DNA of 64,000 nucleotides from Paenibacillus oenotherae (GCF_019443105.1 NZ_JAHZIJ010000001.1:682001-746000); one strand, 5' to 3'; shown: positions 17,601 to 26,291, counted from the first letter of the stretch. Program-made: numbers and translations. The notes: generated from the letters alone by a model not told the origin.

Positions 17601-19109
17601 ATGACAAAGATTGACCAGGCAGCTCGCCCTGCCGCCGAGTTTCGTATCAGCAGTATTATAGTCCCGCTTATTGCAATTATCGCCGGAGTTTTCATGGTCA
17701 TTCTCGATTCTACTGCAATGAATGTGGCGCTTACCCATCTGTCCAAAGACTTCAACTCAACAATCAATACACTGCAGTGGACAATATCTGGCTACCTGCT
17801 GGCACAAGCAGCCGTCATTCCGCTCGCTGGCTGGCTGTCAGACCGTTACGGAGCCAAAAATATTTTCCTTCTGTCTGTTGCCCTCTTTACAATCGGCTCC
17901 GTCCTGTGCGCCCTGCCGAACACTGCAGAATGGCTCACTGTATTCCGCATCCTGCAAGGTCTTGGAGGAGGGGCTGTCCTGCCCGTCTCGATGGCTTACG
18001 TTTACCGGCTAAGTCCGCCTCATAAGGTGGGGACTGTCATGGGAATGATGGGCCTGCCGATCCTGTTCGCTCCTGCGATTGGCCCTACTCTCTCGGGCTG
18101 GCTGGTGGAATTTCATTCGTGGAGATGGATTTTCCTCATCAATTTGCCGATCGGTATTCTATGCGTGCTGCTGGGTGTCAAATATCTGCCTAAAATTGAC
18201 CGGAATGCGGTAGCTGGCATGGACTGGCTTGGCATGATTCTGGGCCCGCTTGCGTTCGCCGCTTTATCCTATGGTGTCAGTGAAGGCGCCCATAGCTGGA
18301 CCTCCGACAAAACGCTGGCCGGACTTATTATCGGCGGCCTGGCGCTGATCGCCTTTATTATTGTGGAGCTCAAAGTACGGACACCACTGCTGGAGCTTCG
18401 CGTATTCCGCTCTGTCGATTTCTCCCTCGCTATCGTGGTGCAATGGGTAGGACAGTTTGCCCTTTACGGCGCCATATTTCTATTGCCTCAATTCCTTCAG
18501 CAGGGGCGGGGCTTTGGCGCTTTCGATACGGGACTGATTCTGATGCCGCAGGCCATTGCCTCCGGATTGATGATGCCCGTAGGCGGCTTGCTTTATGACA
18601 GGATCGGCATTCGCTGGCTCGTCGTCGCAGGTCTCAGTCTCATCTCCGGCGCGATCTATCAATACTCGATGGTTGATGCGACAACGACAGGCAGTGATCT
18701 GCTGCTGCCGCTCATTATGGCCGGTGCGGGGATGGGGCTTATGATGATGCCTCTCAATACGCATCTGATGGGCAAAGCGCCGCGTGAGCTTGTTAGCCGC
18801 GTAACCTCGATTACTAACGGTTTGCAGACAGTGGTCAACTCGCTCGCTGTGGCCTCCATCGTTACGATACTCACTGCTAATATTACGAGCAGGCAAGCCG
18901 AGATGGCAGCAACCGCCAAGCAAGGCGAAGCCGCTGCGGAGCCAGCTCAAGCTGCTCTGCATGCAGCTATTCTGGGCTTTGACGATACATTCAGTGTCAT
19001 GATACTGATTGCAGCATTCGGCGCGCTGATGGGCCTCGCACTGCGTCGCAATAAGAAGCTGCAAGATGATGCGGGCAACAATAAGCAGATCGAATTTATG
19101 CACGGGTAA
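17601..19109 (+). CDS. MFS multidrug exporter, DHA2 (EmrB/QacA) family
   Basis: A 502-residue proton-coupled exporter with the number of hydrophobic segments expected for 14 helices. Family motifs are seen: LDSTAMNVAL in helix 1, GWLSDRYGAKN (motif A), RILQGLGGGAVLPVS (motif B) and APAIGPTLSGWLVE (motif C, the antiporter motif). Likely substrates are lipophilic drugs, but these cannot be read from sequence. ATG 17601 has GAGAGGTG about 7 bases upstream, so it is preferred over the ATG at 17583. The gene has its own promoter and terminator. Confidence 0.92.
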   Translation: MTKIDQAARPAAEFRISSIIVPLIAIIAGVFMVILDSTAMNVALTHLSKDFNSTINTLQWTISGYLLAQAAVIPLAGWLSDRYGAKNIFLLSVALFTIGSVLCALPNTAEWLTVFRILQGLGGGAVLPVSMAYVYRLSPPHKVGTVMGMMGLPILFAPAIGPTLSGWLVEFHSWRWIFLINLPIGILCVLLGVKYLPKIDRNAVAGMDWLGMILGPLAFAALSYGVSEGAHSWTSDKTLAGLIIGGLALIAFIIVELKVRTPLLELRVFRSVDFSLAIVVQWVGQFALYGAIFLLPQFLQQGRGFGAFDTGLILMPQAIASGLMMPVGGLLYDRIGIRWLVVAGLSLISGAIYQYSMVDATTTGSDLLLPLIMAGAGMGLMMMPLNTHLMGKAPRELVSRVTSITNGLQTVVNSLAVASIVTILTANITSRQAEMAATAKQGEAAAEPAQAALHAAILGFDDTFSVMILIAAFGALMGLALRRNKKLQDDAGNNKQIEFMHG

Positions 19110-19137
19110 CGTATCCCGTCTTATTACGAACGACCCT

Positions 19138-19180
19138 GAGCCGCTTCCACAGGTTGTCTTGTGCGGGGCGGTTCATTTTT
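19138..19180 (+). terminator. Terminator of the DHA2 exporter gene
   Basis: Imperfect stem GAGCCGCTTCCACA against TGTGCGGGGCGGTTC with one bulge and an 8-base loop, followed by ATTTTTG. It begins 28 bases after the stop codon. Confidence 0.7.
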
Positions 19181-19239
19181 GTCCAAATAAGAGATACAAT
19201 GTAGGCATATGCAGATGTTTCGGAAGGAGGCGTCCTCTT

Positions 19240-19740
19240 ATGCCTAAATATTCATTTACTATTCTCCTGCGAGTCGGGCTTGTTCTTGTATTTGCTTTAG
19301 CCGCTCTACCCATTCAACATGCTGACGCCAGCTTTATTGACCGGATTACAGATATTTATAATGCTCCGGAGAAAGTCGAAGAGCTGACGGAGTCTTTCAA
19401 GCTGCAGCAGGAGAAGCTCGAACGCGAGCTTAATGAGCAGCAGGAACGGCTTCTTGAGGCCCAGCAAACTGCACAGCAGTATGCAGCGCAGCAGGAAGAG
19501 CTCATGAAGCAGAACGAACAGTATCGTCTCCAGAATGAGCAATTGTCCAAGCAGAACAACAGCCTGCTCCAAAGGATGGAAACGATGGAAGCTGACAAAT
19601 CCAAGCGCAGCCAGTTCTATCGCAAGATCGTCACTTCTGTGCTTGTCATTGCCGGAATGGGACTGCTCTATTTGTTATCCATACGCATATGGCGCTATAA
19701 TGTTTGGCGTAAACATAAGCATTCCGGCGGAGGTGTGTAG
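19240..19740 (+). CDS. Coiled-coil membrane protein, unknown function
   Basis: A 166-residue protein not assigned to a named family. An N-terminal hydrophobic segment or signal (residues about 6-28, ending HADA) is followed by about 95 residues of heptad-like, Glu/Gln-rich coiled coil (EELTESFKLQQEKLERELNE onward). A second membrane helix lies near 135-152, and the tail is basic with final glycines. The coiled coil is thus probably outside the membrane, or in a hairpin topology. ATG 19240 follows GGAAGGAGG. It stops 3 bases before the AIM24 gene, so the two are likely co-transcribed with kapD. Confidence 0.75.
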   Translation: MPKYSFTILLRVGLVLVFALAALPIQHADASFIDRITDIYNAPEKVEELTESFKLQQEKLERELNEQQERLLEAQQTAQQYAAQQEELMKQNEQYRLQNEQLSKQNNSLLQRMETMEADKSKRSQFYRKIVTSVLVIAGMGLLYLLSIRIWRYNVWRKHKHSGGGV

Positions 19741-19743
19741 CAT

Positions 19744-20433
19744 TTGGAAGTCAAGGCGCCCACACCGATTGGGCATGTTCGCGTCGCTCTCGCCGGAGAG
19801 GACTTGCTTCACGTTCTGCATCCCAAATCTATTCTTGCTTATCAGGGCGCACCGCAATCGCGGGAAGACCGGTTCATGGATCTCGCTGGCGCCTACCGGA
19901 AGAGAAAGTGGATCCGCTCGAAGCTGCAGGGGCCGAGTGAGTTTATTCTTGGCCTTCCTCCGGGCTGCCAGCTGGAAACGGTCGATATTGGGCCCAAGAG
20001 CGACTTGATGTTCGATTTTCGCCACGTTATGTTCTATACAGACGGACTTCATATGAAAAGCAAGGTACAAAAAATTAAAACCGCCTGGATCACGCAGGAA
20101 TGGATCAGAATGAAATTTACCGGACCAGGCACGCTTGGCATTATTACGACTGGTGATTTGGTTGCGATGCAGCTTCACCCTTCTACTCCGCTGTTTGTGG
20201 AAGCCGGCTCTCTAATTGCTTATCCGGATGGCGCCAAGATCAAGCTCGCTGTATACGGCAATCAGTTGGCCAGCCAGCATATGAATGTCCAATGGGAGCT
20301 GACAGGCTCAGGCCCTGTCCTTATTCAATCCGGCTCACGGGATGCACAGCTGATCGAACAGCTTCAAGGAGGCGGCATTATTAAACGGATTCTTAGAGAG
20401 CTGCTTCCTTTCGGAAGTGTTTATATCAAATAG
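19744..20433 (+). CDS. AIM24 family protein
   Basis: A 229-residue protein of the AIM24/TRAP-like beta-sandwich family (first named for yeast mitochondrial biogenesis). Bacterial function is unknown. The sequence is built of short beta strands and contains the family-typical GPGTLGIITTGDLVAMQL near residue 130 and EAGSLIAYPDGAKI near 158. The start is TTG at 19744 with GGAGGTG upstream, overlapping the end of the coiled-coil gene's region. A 23-base gap separates it from the exonuclease gene. Confidence 0.82.
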   Translation: MEVKAPTPIGHVRVALAGEDLLHVLHPKSILAYQGAPQSREDRFMDLAGAYRKRKWIRSKLQGPSEFILGLPPGCQLETVDIGPKSDLMFDFRHVMFYTDGLHMKSKVQKIKTAWITQEWIRMKFTGPGTLGIITTGDLVAMQLHPSTPLFVEAGSLIAYPDGAKIKLAVYGNQLASQHMNVQWELTGSGPVLIQSGSRDAQLIEQLQGGGIIKRILRELLPFGSVYIK

Positions 20434-20456
20434 ATATCGTACAATCGGAGGCAGTC

Positions 20457-21254
20457 ATGTCGGACTATATTATTCTGGATATTGAGTTTAACGGCCGCAA
20501 GTTTGCCAGTGATAAACCGATGGAGGTCATTGAGATCGGGGCAGTCAGACTCGACTCGTCACTACAGCCCATCGATGAATTTGCCGCCTTTATTAAACCG
20601 ATCTATTTCTCGAAGCTTAATGGCTTTATTAAGAAAAAGACGGGGATTCCTCAGGAGGAGATTGACCGCGCTCCCCGATTCCCCGCCGTCATTGCCGCTT
20701 TCATCCAATGGCTGAACCGCAGCGGGAATTTCACCTTGATCACCTGGGGCGGCGAGGATCTCAAGCGTATCGTGTTCGATACCCGGATGCACAAGCTGGA
20801 TGACAGCTTCTGGCTGTCTGTCGATTATTTCGATCTGCTGAAAGGCTTCCTGAGGGCCAAAAATTTAACGAATGACGTCAGTGTTGAGGGAGCTCTGCTC
20901 GAGCTTGGAATTCCGATGACGGGCTCCGCACACCGGGCTTTGGATGATGCGCGAATGACAGCCGATGTGTTCAGGAATGTGATAGACGGACTGGATTTCA
21001 GCCACATCCAGCAGTTCAAGGATGTCTATTCCAATGCCAAAGAACGAAGAATGGTTAAGGTTGCCGTACGGAATATATATGCGCAGAAGAAAATCCCTGT
21101 TTGGGAAGCGGTGGTCGAGCATTATTTGAAGGATAAAATATCACTGGATGATCCAAGGAAGATCGCCGAGCTGCAGCATTACTTTGCCGATGAAGTGAAT
21201 AGCCGGCATCAACAGCTTCAAGCGGAGAGGGATAATAATCCCGCCAGCAGCTAG
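20457..21254 (+). CDS. kapD: DEDDh 3'-5' exonuclease, KapD-like
   Basis: A 265-residue DnaQ-fold exonuclease. Catalytic acids are visible: D and E in IILDIEFNG near residue 8, an aspartate in the middle (WGGEDLKRIVFDTRMH) and AHRALDDARMTADVF (His and Asp) near 160. KapD of B. subtilis inhibits the KinA route to sporulation when overproduced. Residues after about 185 form an extra C-terminal part of unknown role. ATG 20457 follows GGAGG. It is the last gene of the coiled-coil/AIM24/KapD group. Confidence 0.85.
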   Translation: MSDYIILDIEFNGRKFASDKPMEVIEIGAVRLDSSLQPIDEFAAFIKPIYFSKLNGFIKKKTGIPQEEIDRAPRFPAVIAAFIQWLNRSGNFTLITWGGEDLKRIVFDTRMHKLDDSFWLSVDYFDLLKGFLRAKNLTNDVSVEGALLELGIPMTGSAHRALDDARMTADVFRNVIDGLDFSHIQQFKDVYSNAKERRMVKVAVRNIYAQKKIPVWEAVVEHYLKDKISLDDPRKIAELQHYFADEVNSRHQQLQAERDNNPASS

Positions 21255-21296
21255 TCAGTGGCTTCACCGTGTGAAGAGCATGAGGAAACAAACAAA

Positions 21297-21645
21297 GGGG
21301 CTGACCGAGAAGCAGTCCCAAATGATGTGAAGAGATGCCTCCTGACCACTAAAAAGTGGAACTGGAAGCATCTTTTTCATTGTACAGGGGACAACTCCTT
21401 CTCCAAGTGGCCTGAAGGCAGCGTGACGGAGTAATAAGCCTGCGAATGTGCATGAATTTCGGGTTCAAGACGCCATAATGATAACATTCCTGCAATCAGG
21501 CATGAATTTGGGAAAAAATCGGCCGTTAAGGGGAAATGAAGGTGAAATACCTGCACGCTGGCAGGCATTTCACCTTCATGGGGCCAGAAACGGGAAAATA
21601 ACTGCCGTTTCGCATGTTTCGCCTGGCTCGTAGCTCCGTACAACC
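21297..21645 (-). repeat. Composite palindromic repeat, copy R3
   Basis: Inverted relative to R1. On the plus strand it starts GGGGCTGACC and holds H4 (21333-21373), H3 (21436-21459), H2 (21486-21507) and the 40-base H1 hairpin (21538-21577), then the conserved CGCATGTTTCGCC stretch. It fills the gap between the convergent kapD and pabC genes, where H4 could stop transcription from either side. Confidence 0.85.
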
Positions 21646-21662
21646 TTCAAACCCTCGCGGTT

Positions 21663-22307
21663 TCAGTCCCCACCACTCAAATAAACCGGAATCCAGCCTC
21701 TCAGGCTATTGATCAACCAGAGAGATTCTGCAGCTCTGATCTCATCCCGTCGTATCGTGCGCTCTTCGATCACTCCGCTGGCGAGCAGGCTGGCCCGCAT
21801 TGTTCCAGGCAGCATTCCGCAATGAAGCGGCGGCGTTACCATACATCCGCCAATCTTTGCTACAAGGTTGCCTATCGTGAACTCGGTAATCTCATCGTCC
21901 TCATTCCACAACAGAACATCGAATACATCGCCCGCTCCTTGCTTGCAGTCTTCGTAAATGTGGCGGTTCGTCGTTTTATGGCGGAGAAACACATCCTCCT
22001 TGGAGATCGGGCGCTGGGCCAGAGCAACTGGAAATTCATTTCCTTCCAGCGGTATATAGGGCTGTGATTCAACCTGCACCCTGCCGTCCGCATCCAGCAG
22101 CAGACGCACTCTTCTCGGTTCAGAATAGGCCGCCGCATGGGCTGCCAATTCCCGCCGTATCTGTTCCTCATCCCCGTGGAACCCAAAGTAAGCAGCGGAG
22201 TCCATGAGCCGCAATATATGGTGCTCCAGCAAGCTGTATTCCCCATTCTCCAGCAACAGCGTTTCCAGCAATTGAAAAGCACTCTTGTATGAATGATTGG
22301 CCTGCAT
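21663..22307 (-). CDS. pabC: 4-amino-4-deoxychorismate lyase (class IV aminotransferase)
   Basis: Splits aminodeoxychorismate into p-aminobenzoate and pyruvate for folate synthesis. It is a class IV PLP enzyme; the expected PLP lysine is in RHKTTNRHIYE near residue 108, and the family motif ITEFTIGNLVAKIGG follows near 140. At about 214 residues it is shorter than E. coli PabC (about 270), lacking part of the usual N-terminus. Start codon choice is uncertain: ATG 22307 lies 11 bases from GGAGG, while TTG codons at 22325 and 22313 are also possible. It follows pabAB directly. Confidence 0.87.
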   Translation of the reverse strand: MQANHSYKSAFQLLETLLLENGEYSLLEHHILRLMDSAAYFGFHGDEEQIRRELAAHAAAYSEPRRVRLLLDADGRVQVESQPYIPLEGNEFPVALAQRPISKEDVFLRHKTTNRHIYEDCKQGAGDVFDVLLWNEDDEITEFTIGNLVAKIGGCMVTPPLHCGMLPGTMRASLLASGVIEERTIRRDEIRAAESLWLINSLRGWIPVYLSGGD

Positions 22308-22314
22308 CCTCAAT

Positions 22315-24552
22315 TCAACCTCCAACGCTCACCGAATGAACAGAACGGTCGCCCTGCAGACGGTAATAAGAGCGGTTATATTCGCTAAACTTCATCTCCG
22401 TAATCGTTCGAAGCAGCACATCCGCCTTCAGCAGAATCTCATCATATTCCGCCTCTGCTTCGGAGAGCATCACAACTGCGCCGCCTGCGCCAATCGATAT
22501 CCGTCCTTCGCTGCAGACGATTGTCCGAATGACGATATTCAGATCCGCAGAGCCATTAGCAGCCAGGAAACCGATCGCCCCCGAATAAATCCCTCGTGGA
22601 CGAGCCTCTAATTGGTCAATGATCGCCATGCTGCGGAGTTTGGGGGCTCCCGTCATAGATCCGCCGGGAAAAGCAGCCCGGATACAGGCCACAGCGGTTA
22701 AATCCTTGCGCAGTTTGCCGCGTACGGTGGATACCATCTGATGAACGGTCTCATACGATTCAATCGCCATCAGCTTAGGAACGTGGACGCTGCCTACCTC
22801 GCAGACAGCGCCAAGATCGTTGCGGAGCAAATCGACAATCATCAGATTCTCCGAACGGTCCTTCTCGCTCGCCAGCAGGCTGTTCCTGAGTTTCTCATCC
22901 TCTTCCTCTTGCCCTGCAGCTCCTCTGCGAATGGTTCCTTTGATCGGCTTCGCTTCTATACAGCCATCCTTGTCGATCTTGACGAATCGCTCGGGCGATG
23001 AACTTAGAATCTGATAATCCCCGAACTGCATGTAGGCCGAATAAGGCGCAGGATTGTTCTTGCGAATATTCAGGTACAGGGCAAATGGATCCTCGCTATA
23101 TTCGCAGCTGATTTCGTTAGTCAGGTTAATCTCATAGGTTTCGCCTTCACGAAGAAATTGCTTCGTGCTGGCAATAGACCCCATGTACTCCGCATGTGAT
23201 TGATGCAGCTTGAATACAAGCGGCATAGGCTGTCCCGCAGAAGTATTCATTGCCGCTGCATCTGAATCGGGACGATTATACGCCGGCTCTTCGTTCACAG
23301 CATCTGTCGCGGATTCGGCCTCCATAGCAAGCAAAAGCTCCTCTATCTCCGCAAACCATTGATAGGCAAGCTCCTCCTCTGCTGCAGGTGTCAGACTAAG
23401 CAGATACATCTGACGCTCCAAGTGATCGAAGACGATGATGCGATCCGCCAGTATGAATGCCGCATCCGGCAAATGGGACTTATGAGCGTGGTCGCCACCG
23501 CTCTCTGCCTTCATTTCGTAACCGAAATATCCGGCAAAGCCCGTATTGTAATCGAATGGCACATCCGAGTCGCAGCTAATATTGTGCAGCGTTCGCTCTA
23601 TGTAATCGTAGATGCTCTCTTTGACCGTCGTTCTAATCCCCTGACCGGTTGCAATTGCAATGATGCCGCTCTGCACCTCGTAGGTCATCCGCTGGCTATA
23701 GGGACCTCCAAAGGCACCCATATACGAAAATCTCGCCAAGCCCTGGTCGGTCCTGCTGCTATCCAGCCAAAAGGAATACGGCTGATTCACATACATTCTA
23801 GCAAATACCTGCTCAGGCTGCATCAGCCCATTGAACTGCTTCACTGTCACGGTATAGCAATCTTCCGTATCGGCTATGCGCTTCCCTGCTCCCTTGGCAT
23901 CAGGGACAGCATTCTTATGGTTCATCTTATCCAGCGGTACCCGCCCTGACCGGTCGAGCTGGGATTGACTCCAGTATGCCTCTGTCAATGCCTTGAAATT
24001 ACGCAGCAGGCTGAGCCCGCATTTCGTCGCAATCGATTCAGGGTGGAACTGCACCCCCCAGACCGGACGCTGTCTATGCCTGAGCCCCATAATGACACCA
24101 TCCCCGGTCCATGCAGTGGCCTCCAGATCATCGGAGAGAGGCGCTTCCACCACAAGAGAGTGGTAGCGCACAACCTGGCTTCCTTGTGGAATTCCCGCGA
24201 ACAGCTCCGTGTCATTATGATACAGGCTGCTCAATCGTCCATGCATCGCTTCCGGCGCCTGGACGATCCGAGAACCGTACAGATGGCCAATCCCCTGATG
24301 CCCCAGGCAAACACCAAGCACGGGTACATCAGCATGCTGGATCGCTTGCGCACTAATTCCGAAGTCCTTCTCATTCCCGGGATTGCCGGGACCTGGGGAG
24401 ATGACGATATTATCGAAGCGGCAGCCCGCTATCTCATGCCATTGCAAAGCGTCATTCCGGATGACAAATGGCTCCTCTCCGTTTATCTCTGCCAGCAGCT
24501 GGAATAAATTAAACGTATAGGAGTCATAATTATCGATCAGCAGCGTCTTCAC
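22315..24552 (-). CDS. pabB: Fused aminodeoxychorismate synthase (PabA-PabB)
   Basis: Makes 4-amino-4-deoxychorismate from chorismate and glutamine. Residues 1-200 are a class I glutamine amidotransferase with the nucleophile in GVCLGHQGIG near 82 and His/Glu in VQFHPES near 172. Residues from about 240 to 735 are component I of the chorismate-utilising family, with SSPERFVKI, the PabB-type EAKPIKGTIRR loop, IVDLLRNDLG and GGSMTGAPKLRSM. GTG 24552 follows GAGGTG. With the adjoining lyase gene it gives the whole chorismate to p-aminobenzoate branch. Confidence 0.95.
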   Translation of the reverse strand: MKTLLIDNYDSYTFNLFQLLAEINGEEPFVIRNDALQWHEIAGCRFDNIVISPGPGNPGNEKDFGISAQAIQHADVPVLGVCLGHQGIGHLYGSRIVQAPEAMHGRLSSLYHNDTELFAGIPQGSQVVRYHSLVVEAPLSDDLEATAWTGDGVIMGLRHRQRPVWGVQFHPESIATKCGLSLLRNFKALTEAYWSQSQLDRSGRVPLDKMNHKNAVPDAKGAGKRIADTEDCYTVTVKQFNGLMQPEQVFARMYVNQPYSFWLDSSRTDQGLARFSYMGAFGGPYSQRMTYEVQSGIIAIATGQGIRTTVKESIYDYIERTLHNISCDSDVPFDYNTGFAGYFGYEMKAESGGDHAHKSHLPDAAFILADRIIVFDHLERQMYLLSLTPAAEEELAYQWFAEIEELLLAMEAESATDAVNEEPAYNRPDSDAAAMNTSAGQPMPLVFKLHQSHAEYMGSIASTKQFLREGETYEINLTNEISCEYSEDPFALYLNIRKNNPAPYSAYMQFGDYQILSSSPERFVKIDKDGCIEAKPIKGTIRRGAAGQEEEDEKLRNSLLASEKDRSENLMIVDLLRNDLGAVCEVGSVHVPKLMAIESYETVHQMVSTVRGKLRKDLTAVACIRAAFPGGSMTGAPKLRSMAIIDQLEARPRGIYSGAIGFLAANGSADLNIVIRTIVCSEGRISIGAGGAVVMLSEAEAEYDEILLKADVLLRTITEMKFSEYNRSYYRLQGDRSVHSVSVGG

Positions 24553-24601
24553 GGATGCACCTCACTTGCAAATGATTTCTATTATTTATAAACCGCCGAT
24601 G

Positions 24602-24699
24602 TGCGACCGAGCGCCGCGTGCCTCGATGGCACGAGGGTGGGCACAATAAGACCAGGCTGAGCGGTCATGCTGCACCGCAGCCAGCATCCCATTATTATA
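24602..24699 (-). promoter_or_regulatory. Possible promoter and leader of pabAB
   Basis: A TATAAT box (24699-24694, minus strand) lies about 140 bases before the pabAB start, with no good -35. Two small stems follow in the transcript: ATGCTG...CAGCAT and CGTGCC...GGCACG. They do not match a riboswitch that I recognise. Confidence 0.3.
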
Positions 24700-24740
24700 G
24701 CGTTCGTTTCTCAATGGCGAAAGATTAATTCGATCGACTC

Positions 24741-24842
24741 AAAAAAAGCCCCCTAACAGGGAGCGTTGGCTGTTGCAATGGCTGTACTGCACCGCGCGCA
24801 GCTCCCAGCGCGCGGTGGGACGGTACGGGTGTCACCTTGCAA
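24741..24842 (-). ncRNA. Candidate structured RNA ending in a terminator
   Basis: On the minus strand TTGCAA (24842) and TTGCAA (24778) can close a structure. It contains a 10-base-pair GC stem (CACCGCGCGC / GCGCGCGGTG, 24817-24790) with an 8-base loop. Some 10 bases later comes a clean terminator (GCTCCCTGTTAGGGGGC then seven T, 24764-24741). No coding gene ends here: the nearest upstream minus-strand gene stops 390 bases away. This could be a small RNA or the tail of a long leader. No known RNA family was recognised. Confidence 0.45.
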
Positions 24843-24885
24843 TAACCTTGCCGAGGGAAAAGGCTCCACGATCGGCGAACATTCC

Positions 24886-25065
24886 TGCTGGAAAGCAGGT
24901 TTACACTCGTTCCAGCCTGTTTGAGGATGAAATGCCTGCCAGACGGCAGGTATTTCGCTCTGTTCGCCCGAAATCGGCCCAGTCCGCCATATATTCCTGC
25001 ACTATCGCAGGCATTCTGCCCTCAGAGCTTCTTTTACTCGAAATTGCTGCGCTTACGCAGGCATT
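24886..25065 (+). repeat. Diverged composite repeat core, copy R7
   Basis: Four dyads in a row keep the five-base arms and six-base spacing of the composite repeats while their surroundings differ: CCTGC-TGGAAA-GCAGG (24886), H1 at 24929-24956 with CAGACG as spacer, H2 at 24993-25014 (ACTATC) and H3 at 25041-25065 (GCTGC-GCTTAC-GCAGG). H4 and the IS-like ends are not seen. It lies between the terminator at 24741 and the next gene. Confidence 0.65.
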
Positions 25066-25229
25066 CCTCTCCCCACCAACCGGATGTGTTGTAGCCAGTC
25101 ACTTGTACATCTTTGGAGCACGCGCAGCTGCAAGCGCGGCGGAGGCGGTTCGGACGGCACCAGCGAGTTGGCGGAAAGCCCGCCGGACTTTCACAGGCAG
25201 TCTGAGTTCCCGAACAGAGAGCATGTTTG

Positions 25230-26060
25230 TCATTTGGGCTGTTCGACCATTTGTTCCGCCTGCTGGAGCTTCTCGAGTCCAGCATTCATTCCCGCTACAA
25301 ACAACCGGTTATCTTTGAAGTCGGCCAAGTCGCTAATCTCTAAACTATCAAAATATTCCAACAGGGAGTTTAAGGCAGTTACTTGCATCGCGATCCCATC
25401 CATCATATTCCCTTTACTCTCTATAAGCAGCTTCCTGACATCCTCGCTTAAATCCTTCGGAATCTGCTGCTGTCCCAGGAAATCTCTGTAAGAAAGAATA
25501 ACTTCCTTATAGCTTTCTACATACTGATACCCTTCCACAGTAGGCTGCGGATTACTCAAGAAATCCGTCTCGAACGTCACAAATAATGCGCTGCTCTCCA
25601 ATGCCTTCTTGGAAAAATCCAGCATTTTCTTCTCGTAAGCTTTATACAATACCGCATCATTCTTTCTCTTTTCCGCTTGCTTTTTCAGCTCCTCTTTCTT
25701 CTTCTGCTCCTCTTTCTTCTTCTGCTCCTCTTTCTTCTTCTGCTCCTCTTTCTTCTTCTGCTCCTCTTTCTTCTTCTGCTCCTCTTTCTTCTTCTGCTCC
25801 TCTTTCTTCTTCTGCTCCTCGTCCTTGCTCTTGTCCGCAGCAGTTTCCGCCACAGTCGGCGCATCGTTGTCAGAACCCAACTGGTTGCTGCCGACGATTA
25901 TCATCGCTGTAAAACATACGACGGCAAGAACAAAGCTGATATGCATGCCCCTTCTTCTCGCACGCCTCTCGTTCCTGTTTGCTGTGAGAAACAATAAAAT
26001 TAAAAAGAAAATACATGTTATCGAGAAAAATATCCATGCGAAACCTAAAGCATAGAACAT
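25230..26060 (-). CDS. Membrane protein with KKKEEQ hexapeptide repeats
   Basis: A 276-residue protein of no recognised family. Two hydrophobic helices lie at about residues 5-26 and 41-58, separated by a basic loop (NRNERRARRRG). A charged linker then contains seven exact KKKEEQ hexapeptides and one KKKEEL (about residues 82-130), predicted to form a long single alpha-helix. The C-terminal 140 residues are helical and polar. Both ends are most simply placed on the outside or both inside; sequence does not settle it. GGGGAGG precedes the ATG at 26060. The DNA repeat is described separately. Confidence 0.75.
   Translation of the reverse strand: MFYALGFAWIFFSITCIFFLILLFLTANRNERRARRRGMHISFVLAVVCFTAMIIVGSNQLGSDNDAPTVAETAADKSKDEEQKKKEEQKKKEEQKKKEEQKKKEEQKKKEEQKKKEEQKKKEELKKQAEKRKNDAVLYKAYEKKMLDFSKKALESSALFVTFETDFLSNPQPTVEGYQYVESYKEVILSYRDFLGQQQIPKDLSEDVRKLLIESKGNMMDGIAMQVTALNSLLEYFDSLEISDLADFKDNRLFVAGMNAGLEKLQQAEQMVEQPK
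25689..25820. repeat. 18-base tandem repeat inside the KKKEEQ gene
   Basis: Seven perfect copies of an 18-base unit (CTCCTCTTTCTTCTTCTG on the plus strand), then a partial copy. The period is a multiple of three, so changes in copy number keep the frame and would only lengthen or shorten the charged helix. Confidence 0.95.
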
Positions 26061-26212
26061 AAAAAGCCTCCCCGGCTGAAATGATATGTATATTTTACCA
26101 AACTTTTTCTGAAAGTAATATTAGTATTTTCAAAGAGGCACTCTCTTCTCAAAGCCACTTTAGCAGTTCTTTAGAATTATACATTCTTCCATATATCGCT
26201 AAAATGAGCCTT

Positions 26213-26240
26213 TTGAATTATAATATTAATAGGCTATAAG
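26213..26240 (+). promoter_or_regulatory. Promoter of the DUF4352 lipoprotein gene
   Basis: TTGAAT (26213-26218), 16-base spacer, TATAAG (26235-26240), about 50 bases before the start codon in an AT-rich region. Confidence 0.5.
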
Positions 26241-26291
26241 AACTAGTTACTCCTCCATCAAATGGAGAGAAACAATTAAAGGGGTATGAGA

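Noticed and set aside
24602-24842. Tetrahydrofolate riboswitch upstream of pabAB
   Set aside because: The p-aminobenzoate context invites it, but I could not find the conserved THF core and the terminator precedes a separate possible promoter.
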